NCBI GenBank assembly: GCA_003952965.2
Contig: CM025851.1
Coordinates: 30,218,664 to 30,282,663, forward strand
DNA from: Morella rubra
Taxonomy: Eukaryota > Streptophyta > Magnoliopsida > Fagales > Myricaceae
Direction of reading: 5' to 3'
DNA length: 64,000 nt
Positions 55,294 through 64,000 of this stretch are shown here, piece by piece. Every line of letters starts with the position of its first letter. The first letter of the stretch is position 1. Below the pieces are notes generated by a model, which did not search any database, had not been told where the DNA came from, and was given only the letters and a program-made list of their open reading frames with translations. Both the position numbers and the translations under genes were made by a program.

Positions 55294-58200
55294 TCAAACT
55301 TCGAGGCATTCTTTAATTCCCTGCTCAAGCTTGTCAAGGCAAGACATGGTATCCATAAGTGCAACTGCTACCTTTTGTCTACAGTTGAGTAAATTAGGCA
55401 ACAGTCAGATTATACAGAGTAATCAACCTAGCAATTGCGAATCAAACTTACTGAGGTTTGTTGTGTAAACATAAGCAGAGCAAGTATAACTCAATGCCAC
55501 TCTAATAGGCCCTATTCTGCAGTTGCATTACATGATCAACAGTCTCAACTACTTTGAGGGACTAGGAAGCTTTATGGAGCAGTCCCTTGTGACACTTATT
55601 TTGTACATACACAGCAAGGTTAACCTGCTCACTAGTAACTTACTCTTCTCACCAAGAAAATTAGATCTTTCTCTAGTCTTATATGCCAAATGAAATTGTG
55701 CAACTAACATTTATTCCCTTCACAAACCAACGGACTAATCACTTAATTTCTCGCGACTGCTAATAATTTTTGCTTGGACCTGTAACTGCCTGAATGGTGA
55801 GTGAAAGTTGAAATGGTAAAGGTCCATCACATTCAGTAAAATACAGTAGAAAAATGGAATGCATCAGTGGTGCAATTGCCAATTGAGAATCAGTTGCTAG
55901 GGATAGAAATCAGTATCACCAGCCTGAGATCTAAAACTGAGTGTGACAAGTACCATTGGACAAATGGAAAAAAGGTACGATACACAACCCAAATGGCAAC
56001 AGTTTTCAGAAATTTGTTTTCTGATAATTGAAAGCAGATAGGATCTACAGACAAAGCAAATTAGTGCAATCCTCTCGTACTAGTTGCTTACTACTCTCAA
56101 AACATGCTGTATCATTTCAATAACCAAGGTAGAGGACCAAGTCATTTACACAATCACAGCTCAGGTTTAACGGAACCATCCCATTACCATTAGTAAACCA
56201 AGGAAAATTAGTCAAATATGCTGCCAGAAGTAGATTGCAAGACCTATTTATTTGGAAATTAGGAAGTCAGCATTTAGAAAGGAACCCTTCAGACCTGGAA
56301 TCATGTTTCCCTTCAATTCCTGGAGGAAAAAAAAATGAATTCGGAGCCATCTCTATATAACTGTTTCCAAGATTGACTTTTTTTTTTAAGACTTAATTAC
56401 CTTACATGTCATGAATTTCCCCACTAATGTCAGGAATTTCCCTGCTACTTTCACAACCTAATTTTAAAACAATCATTGAAATAAGAATTTAACAATATTC
56501 AGAGTAAATCAAAACTTGAATTTCATGTTGCATGATTCGCTCAAACCTTTGAAATGAATAAAACGTGTGATTGAATAAGAGGGAAAAAATAGCACACAAA
56601 AAATGCTAGAAGAGGACCGAATAGCCGCAAAGAAAATAACAATGAGAGAGAGAGAGAGAGCTAGCTCAAAAATGATAGAGAAATCGAATTTGAAAGGTGT
56701 GATCAACCTTTGAGCGAGATGCCCCTTTTATGGGCGAGGGGGACTTAAATTCTTAGCGAAAAATCAGTGAATAACACCTCAAATCGGCACATCATCCGAC
56801 ACCCTTTTGCAAACCATCATTAAACGCCATTAATTGCATGAAATCACTAAGAAACTTCGAGAAATACGCGTTGGAGATAAAAAGCCACTGAAATCAGACG
56901 AAAAAGAGCTGAAACGAGAGAGAAAATGGAGAGAGAGAGAGAGAGAGAGACTGAAATGTCAGAAAACGGCGGCTAGAGAAGCAAAATCAAGAGTTTTACA
57001 GTTTACTGAAAGAGATGAGTGAAACGCACTGTTTCACTTGAAATATAAAATCGGACAAACAAAAGCTTAAATACAAGTCAATGCTAACTACAGTAATCAA
57101 ATAAGCACAATGCTCCAGTCGTTTAATTTTGCAGAAAACCCCACTCGGCATCGAGATTTGAATCCTTGCGCTGCCCTTCTTTTTGGAAATAACCCAAAAA
57201 CACATATAATATAAAGTCGCATCTCAAGTGTAAAAGTCGCGTGTGGCTCAGCGGTAACTCCTTGCTGACTGCAAAGTCTAGGGTTCAATCCCCAGCCTTG
57301 CAAATTTTTTTTTAATGAGTTATCACATCCTTCCACCCTTACAAAAATTCTATCCTCAAAATTTGCTAAATTTATTAAAGATAACTGAAGAATCCTCCTC
57401 ATCGCTCTCAACTTCCTCTATAAGTCCTTTGTCGTCGATTACATCTGGTGCTCCGGAGGGAACCTCCTCAGGATCATCAACCAAAATATTCTCCAGTAAC
57501 ACCATAAATCTAACAATGTCACCCTCATCATCTGACTCGTCTCCCTAAAAGTAACGTGAGGTATTGGTTCTTATTGCAGACATGTATCTACGACATGGAT
57601 TCAATCAAGAAAGCAAGTCTATCCAACTTAACTTCGACATCCTGAAATAACAAGTTGTCAGCAAAGGAATACTCACAACAGTACCAAGTATACATTCAAT
57701 CAAAAGTCATCCAAAAACATGAAACCTTAGTACCAGAAATCTCAATTCTCAAAAAATTGGGTATTTTATTCGCATTCCTTCTTTCAACTCTTAGGTAGCC
57801 TCTTTTTGACTATGATTATTCCAAAGTACTTTAACTAATGGAATTGTTGTAGTACGCAATACTTGTTCCTTTTGCTCCATGATTCATGAAGGTTCTTCAG
57901 GGTAAGATAGGTTTTCTTGGATTCACAACGGCTCGAAATCTATAACATGAGTGGGGTCATGCACATATCGCCTCAAATAGATATGTGAAAAACATTGTAT
58001 CTCCTAAGAGACTTGGTAGTAGAGCGACTTGATACGCCACTTGACCCACTCTACTAAGGATCTCAAATGGTCTGATATATCTAGGACTTAACTTGCCCTT
58101 CTTTCCAAACCTTATTACTCCTTTCATCGGGAAAACCTTCAAGAGAACCTTATCTCCCATCTCAAATTCTAACTTTCTTATAAGGCTATAACTTCTGCTG

Positions 58201-61200
58201 ATTAGAGTTTTCACCATTCATGATTGATAATAGAGGACAATCCCTGATGTAATGGCCCGCCTTTCCACAACGAAAGGCGACATCATTCCAAAAGTTTGGA
58301 GAAGCACTTAAGGTTAACGCTTCAGACTCTAAAGGAGAAGAAGTTATATGCTAAACTCAAGAAATGTGAATTTTGATTGGAGACTATCACATTTTTGGGA
58401 CATGTAGTGTCTAAGGGAGGAATCTTTGTAGATCCAAGTAAAGTAGAAGCGATAGTCAATTGGGAGAAATTGAAAAACGGCCCAAGATTAGAAATTTCTT
58501 GAGACTTGCAAGGTATTATCGACGTTTCATTGAAGGTTTCTCTAAGATCTCAATTCCTATGACTTTGTTAAACCGGAAGGGGATTCAGAGTTTCCAAGAA
58601 TTAAAACGATTGGTTACTGCCTCAGTATTGACGATCCCATCAAGTTATGAAAGCTTCATGATCTATAGCGATGCATCAAGGAAATTATTGGTTGTGTGCT
58701 AATGCAACACGGGAAAGTTATAAGTTACACCTCTCAGCAGTTAAAAGGTTACGAGCAGAACTACCCTCCGCACAACTTGAAATTGGCAGCAGTGATTTTC
58801 ACATTAAAGATCTGGAGACATAACTTATATGGGGAAAAATGTGAAATTTTCACAATAACAAGAGTCTCAAATATTTCTTCACTCATAAGGAATTGAACAT
58901 GAGGTAAAAGAGCTGGTTGGAGTTAATAAAAAATTACGATTGTACAATCAGTTATCATCCTGGAAAGGCTAATGTGGTAGTTAATGCATTAAGTCGAAAG
59001 TCGTCTGAAGTTGTAGTGGCAATCTTAAATCCTCCACATGAGATTCTGATGGATTTGGAAAGGACGGGGATTATATTGTTAAAAGGAGATTGACAAGCTT
59101 TGATGGCTAGTCTGGTGATTCAATTAGATTTGGTAGAATGGATTAAGGTCGCTCAAAAGAAAAACAGAGGTGCGTAATGGAAACAAAGTTGAGTTTAACA
59201 TCTCGGATGACGGAGTGCTCAGGTTTAAGAATAGGTTGTGTGTGCCTAAGGATAAGGAGATAAAGAGATAAATTTTGGAGGAAGCCCATCAATCTCTCTA
59301 CACAGTATACCTGGGGAGCACTAAGATGTATCGTAATTTAATGGAGTCGTTCTAGTAGAATAGGATGAAAAGGGTGACAACGAAGTTCGTGGAGCAGTGT
59401 CTCACATGCCAACAAGTTAAAGCTGAGCACCAAATACTAGATGGACCATTGCAACTGCTTGAAATTCTAAAATGGAAGTGGTAGAATATTTCTATGGATT
59501 TTGTAATAGGATTGCCATGAGCGTTAAGTGGTCAAGATGCTATTTGGGCAATGGTAGACAAGTTGATGAAAACTACTCACTTTATACCTATCAAAATAGG
59601 GTATTCTATGGAGAATTTAGCAAAACTTTATAGTCTAGAGGTAGTTAGGCTACATGGAGTACCAGTTTCAATAGTGTCAGATCAAGATCCACGTTTCACC
59701 TCGAAATTTTGGAAAAATTTGCAGAAGGCTCTAGGTACTAAGTTAAACTTTAGTACTGCCCTTCATCCTCAGAGTGACGGTCAGACCAAAAGAACTATTT
59801 AGATTTTGGAGGATATGTTGAGGTCTTGTGTACTTGATTTCAAAGGAAGTTGGATACGGTACTTATCTCTAGAAGTGTTTGCTTATAATAATAATTTCAA
59901 GCGAGCATCAAGATGGCACCGTACGAGGCTCTGTATGGAAAAAGATGACGATCACCTCTATACTGGAGTGAAGTAAGGGAAAGACAAATTTTAGGACTAG
60001 AAATCATGCATAAAACATCAGAGAAAGTCAGATATATCCAACCAAAGGCTGAAAGTTGCTCAAAGTCGACAAAAGAGTTATGTCGACAGCCATCAAAGAA
60101 AGTTAGAATTTGAGGTGGGAGATAAGATTATCTTCAGGTTTTCCCAGACGAAAGGAGTAATGAAGTATGAAAAGAAGGGCAAGCTGAGTCCTAGATATAT
60201 CATACCATTTGAGATCCTTAGTAGAGTGGGTCTAGTGGCGTATCAAGTTGTTCTACCACTGAGTCTCTCGGGAGTTCACAATGTTTTTCACATATCCTTG
60301 AACTCATGTTTTAAGGATGGATGAGAATAGATGATTTCTTGGCTGTCACGAATTTAAAATGTTGCGGTTATAGCATGTTTTGGGGATTTCTCTGTAGGGT
60401 TTTCTAGTTAGAAGGATTGGGAAAAAGTGGGGAAGAAGGCTAGATTCTGAAAGGGAGCGGCTGAGTGACGTGGCATATTAAGTTGGCATTTTCAATTTGA
60501 TTTTTTTTAAACACATGTCAAACCCTGATTGGTGGTGATGTGGTAGGAGCAGACCATGTGAGCACCATCCCGTTAGTTGGGTAACGGCAGATGGATGGGG
60601 AGACTCATTTGTCGAAAAAATGTACCTCAAGGACCTTGTGGTTGAAAGTTATACCTCAAGGATTAAATTGTAAAAGTCGTATACCACAGGAACCTATACA
60701 GTAATTAAGCCCTTTTTTAAGACTTGGGTCGAGAAAGAATTTTCCACCTCGACAACTGTGTTGAGGGTTGTAATCGGTCCAATCTACATGATATCAGACT
60801 AAATCATCATATATTCCAGATTAGTTAGTCCAGGGAGCTGTGTCAACCACATTATAGCAAGGAGGGGAGAAGCAACCCAAACACGAGTATCAATAGATGG
60901 CAGACACCTAAGGAAATGAAATGACAATAGTCGAGTGCAAGTAAGGTATTCCTGAAGAAAGTAAGGTTTCTGTGGATAATGAGGTTCCAGTTGATGGGGA
61001 TCACAAAAGAAGGGAATGTGAGCAGGTCTGGTCAAGACTGCAGGAAAGGTTTATAGCCTTTCAATACAAGGTGTAATCTTAACGGTTATACCATTTGGGT
61101 AAGCTTGTTCCACCACTTAGTTCAACTTCTGGTTCTGTTTGTCTGGATTAGGACATCGCATTTTTAAGGGAACCCCTTTGTCCTTCTGTAGAAGTATCTT

Positions 61201-63438
61201 GTGATTGTGACAGACATCAAGCGCTGGCATCCTTAAAGAATGAGGTCACATTTGTCTCCTCAAGGGACAATGCTGAGACAAGGATAAGGCGTTAGCGCTA
61301 ATGCATTACCGTCACAAAATTAACCATGGTTAATCCATGCGATCCATACGCCTCAAAGAGTTCCCTGTGAGATTCATGACCTCTACACCTGAGTGGGTAT
61401 CCGAAATCCTACCTGAGCCAGGCAAACATGACAACTTGTGCCATGGAGGTTTACAAAGAGGGTCTACTGAAGGCACCCAACCCATCCAGGACTTTCTTAC
61501 TAATATTTCACGGATGAGAAATCAATCTGCACGTGTCATTTCCACATGCGGCAACTTACAATCACCCATAACAATCATTTGGCTTGGAAGCTAGAGAAAC
61601 ATAATTTGACTCCCTTATGATTAAAACTTCTATCAATCCAATCTTATAACATATGCCCAGGAAGATACCAAATGAGTAGGCAAAAAGATCTATCTCCATG
61701 TTTCTTGTAAGATTGACATGTGAGGCATACCTATTGGGAGCAAGCTGAATGTCAGTCTCACTCGCTAGACCATTCAGAGAAGTGAAAGATCTGCAATATT
61801 AAATCATCAGGAGAAACAGAAAAACGAAGAAGAGAAAAGAAACCAATGATTCTGTAAGCAAACATCACAAAAGTTCAATGTCAAGAAACTAATTTGCATA
61901 AAAACTTAAGACTGATACCCTTCCTTGGGTTTCAAAGAGATTCAGGAGAAGAAGAGGCATGTTTTACAATGCTTAAGCTGGCTTCTCTAGCCAAGTACTT
62001 TGGTCCTTAAAGTTCCCTTACCCTCCTTTTCCAGATGTATGTGAAGGGAGATTGAATAATCTGATATCCAATGCCTAATATGGTGTTACAGCATGCTTGA
62101 GAACTTAATAATACACGGGGATGTTATAAACTTTCCAGGTATCATTCAACGACAAGAAGTTAGACACTTGTAGGTGTACTAGCCAGCAGCATATACATGG
62201 AGAAATCAAACAGTGGCTACCTTATAAGATCATCTAACTTAACTTCAGCCTCCAACTTCACAGGATCCTTGTCATCAAGCAGTGAGGACGCATTCTTCAC
62301 AATCAACCGGAACGTGCAAACCTGCTCATCATAGAAAGCTTAACACATTAACTGTAACTGGTTAAAGGTCGCACATTCCTATCCATTCACCACTCTCTTC
62401 TGTATTATTTGTTTAGTTACTCAAATGAATAAGAAAAGTAGGTATTCGCTGTAACTGGTTTAAGGCTGCACATTTTTATCCCTTTTCCATTCATTGTTGT
62501 ATCCAGAAACTTAACCATTGATCAAATCTTTGCAGAGGGCATCAAAATTTGTCAATGTACAAATCTGAGCGTGCTTGAATGTCATGACAATGACACTCAA
62601 AAAATCTCCCTAAGAGATGATTAATGAAGGTATAAGAATAAGTAAATCGAGGGAAACGATTATCGACATATACATTCTTTAAACCAGAGTCTAAATCCAT
62701 ATTTCTTTTGCCCTCCCGCCCCAACCGGGGGATGGGGAATTACAAATACGAGAACACCCCATGAAACGAGACAGAAGATAAAGAGATCCAACCTCGACCC
62801 CGGTGCTGGCTTGAAAGCTAACAAACGAATTCCTATCCTGTGGAACGCAATCCCTGGCGGCTGACCTCAACAGACCTAGGACTTTCTCTATATCGTTATC
62901 GGTGTATTCATAATCCACGGCCGCTGTGCAAAAACCAACTAATTTGAACAACAGAAAAAAGAAGGTTTCAAAACCAAAGATTAAGAAATAGCGAGTTCTC
63001 GTACCGAGCAAGAGAAGTACAGAGCGAAGGCTTTCTCGTGAGGCATCAATTGGGGCCAAAAGGAATCTGGACGCCTTCTTCTTTTGCTCTTTTAGCCAAT
63101 CCTTGGGTCCTGCTGTGGACCAATCAAGAAACTAGGGCTTCGGTAACAAGAGACAAAGACAACGAAATCTTATGAAATGCAAAAGAGACAGACGTACAAA
63201 TGCCTATGGAGAAGGCCGATGCAGGAGCGACCGGGGACAGGAAAGGAACGAGTGAGAGAAACGAGAGCGAAACGACGTCTCTGCGAGAGATGGTGATTCG
63301 GAGAGGTCGATCTCGATGTTTAGGAAATATAGTTTGTTTTGAATTTGCGGGATTTGGAGGGAACGAAAGGAGTCCGTTGAGAGTGGAGGGATAATAACTT
63401 TGAGATAAGGCGGTGAGGAGGTGCAAAGCAGGTGACAT
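55294..63438 (-). CDS. Predicted thylakoid-lumen protein of unknown function
   Basis: Six exons join in frame to 241 aa: 63438-63198, 63112-63005, 62923-62793, 62321-62221, 61790-61731 and 55378-55294. The N-terminus is Ser/Pro-rich without acidic residues (about 1-45, plastid import). It is followed by [20 protein letters not shown] with twin Arg at 52-53 and an ASA/F cleavage site near residue 75, the layout of Tat-type lumenal targeting. The mature part reads [72 protein letters not shown] and finally [19 protein letters not shown], a mostly helical protein conserved in plants as I recall it. The last intron (55379-61730, 6352 bp) is unusually large and full of retroelement debris. Phase fits at every junction (AAT AG/A CAA AAG at the last one). 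Confidence 0.85.
56929..56951. repeat. (GA)n microsatellite in the large intron
   Basis: GA run followed on the minus strand by a CT-rich stretch that resembles a plant 5' leader, but no start codon with a coding frame follows. Confidence 0.8.
57236..57318 (+). mobile_element. Short tRNA-derived SINE or tRNA relic
   Basis: Box A-like GTGGCTCAGCGGTAACTCC (57242-57260) and box B-like GGGTTCAATCCCC (57281-57293) are spaced as in tRNA, with a following T-run (about 57306-57315). The arms do not fold into a clean cloverleaf and no anticodon loop is clear, so I read a SINE of the T-tailed plant type. Target duplication was not found. Confidence 0.55.
57957..58300 (-). mobile_element. Ty3/gypsy fragment, minus strand, internally deleted
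   Basis: On the minus strand, near 58290-58245, [14 protein letters not shown] is a gag zinc knuckle lacking its first Cys. It runs straight into the end of pol at 58217-57957: [38 protein letters not shown] and [10 protein letters not shown]. In an intact element several kilobases of protease, RT and integrase separate these, so they are joined by a large deletion. Confidence 0.75.
58305..60325 (+). mobile_element. Ty3/gypsy pol relic, plus strand
   Basis: The relic begins in the middle of reverse transcriptase ([16 protein letters not shown], then [20 protein letters not shown]) and continues to the RT connection and RNase H ([38 protein letters not shown]). The integrase follows: a zinc region near 59280-59420, the core at 59551-59800 ([42 protein letters not shown]), and a C-terminal [24 protein letters not shown] domain ending near 60325. 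Stops and frameshifts are frequent. Order and motifs fit plant chromovirus or Tekay-type pol; no LTR was identified. Confidence 0.85.
60326..60720. other. Possible single Mutator-type terminal repeat
   Basis: The right side ends ACAGTAATTAAGCCC and contains repeated CCTCAAGGACCTTGTGG/CCTCAAGGATTAAATTG phrases, and the left side has GTTAGTTGGGTAACGGCAG and ACACATGTCAAACCC. These resemble the architecture of the other MULE ends in this window. No partner arm was located, so it may be a remnant or the end of the gypsy element. Confidence 0.3.
60721..61730. other. Remaining part of the large intron
   Basis: Intronic sequence of the lumen-protein gene. Some frames at 61150-61560 may be decayed retroelement sequence but carry no motif I can name. 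Confidence 0.4.
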
Positions 63439-64000
63439 GGTTGAGTCTCTCGAATAATGCACCCCCCCTGCAATCTCGCGGGAGCGGGGTAGTAGCTGGT
63501 GTCGCAGGTGGGCCCTATCAATTTTTTTTGGATGATGACGAGAGTATCGGAGTCTCTCAAGAGACGTTCGATTACGTTTAATTTTAAGGAATTAGAGTGT
63601 TTTTTTGAAAATTTTTAAGTGATGTCGAAGTTTATTAGTGTGCGTGTAGAAGTATTAATTTGTATTAATATTTAAATATATTCAGTTTATATATTTTCAA
63701 AATTTAAAAAATTCTTAAAATATAAAAGAAATGAACAAGGCCTTAGTTTAGGCAATTCTCGCCTTGTACAAACTTGGTTTTTAAGTCTTGAGAATCTCTT
63801 AAAAAAACAAAAAGGGGTTAAAATAATGGTTGTTTTACAGTTTGCACGACATTATTTATTATGATTTTATTCTTATAATTTTTTTATAATTATATTTTAT
63901 ATAGAGTAAAATCATCATCTTATTGAATTAAAATAAATATTTTCATCAATTAAGATGTAAAATATAAACGGTTGATAATTGAGAGACGGAATATAACTAA
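63439..64000. other. Promoter side of the lumen-protein gene and AT-rich edge
   Basis: The first about 150 bp upstream of the ATG are GC-balanced and probably hold leader and promoter. From about 63570 on the sequence is AT-rich and featureless to the window edge. Confidence 0.4.

Noticed and set aside
56509..57030. Start of a separate minus-strand gene with a CT-rich leader
   Set aside because: The first ATG frames close after a few codons and the downstream exon at 55294-55378 fits the lumen-protein gene by phase and peptide instead.
57236..57318. A tRNA gene
   Set aside because: Box A and B fit, but acceptor and anticodon stems do not pair and no anticodon is clear; a SINE or relic is more likely.

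Overview
This is a window of a plant nuclear genome, most likely a woody eudicot or other non-grass angiosperm. The evidence is spliced genes with GT-AG introns, an AT-rich background, plant-specific families (PMT-type methyltransferase, CBS-DUF21 protein, plastid lumen precursor) and typical plant transposons (Mutator-like elements, L1-type LINE with RNase H, Ty3/gypsy, SINEs, foldback MITEs). The species cannot be named from the sequence alone.

Region 1 (1-14.5 kb) is a nested transposon island. A Mutator-like element (757-2774, 9-bp target duplication with one mismatch) was hit by a second one (1179-2709, perfect 9-bp duplication). The second carries an open reading frame for a small membrane protein (1864-2415) lying between two copies of a 10-bp repeat. 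At 4.9-13.3 kb a long, diverged inverted repeat encloses a fragment of a gene for a plant BRCT-domain repair protein. That unit has been broken by a sister of the second element (5806-6541) and by a roughly 6-kb LINE (6975-12981) sitting in a MITE-like sequence.

Region 2 (14.5-25 kb) is gene-poor. It has one intact small AT-hook protein gene (17830-18246) and a direct duplication of about 1.2 kb (18.85-20.13 and 20.47-21.72 kb) whose cores look identical while the margins are ragged.

Region 3 (25-49.5 kb) has three complete multi-exon genes, all on the minus strand. They are TYW1 (25091-29811, 8 exons, 646 aa, wybutosine synthesis in tRNA-Phe), a PMT28-like Golgi methyltransferase (31707-37219, 8 exons, 726 aa) and a CBS-DUF21 membrane protein (42199-49495, 12 exons, 482 aa). 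I placed every exon boundary by splice signal and reading phase, and each joined model closes in frame. Between them lie tandem repeats, MITEs, a SINE with a clear target duplication, and a third gene-carrying Mutator-like element (38547-40688, perfect 9-bp duplication) holding a frameshifted copy of a DUF538 (At5g01610-type) gene.

Region 4 (49.5-64 kb) has a two-exon leucine-carboxyl-methyltransferase-family gene on the plus strand (51379-52997). A six-exon gene for a predicted thylakoid-lumen protein is on the minus strand (55294-63438, 241 aa). Its last intron is about 6.35 kb and contains a SINE and a rearranged Ty3/gypsy relic with two head-to-head pieces.

The host genes are unrelated housekeeping or plastid genes and do not form a pathway. 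The distinctive feature is the density of non-autonomous Mutator-like elements that have picked up host gene sequence: three independent captures in 41 kb, two of them nested with other elements.
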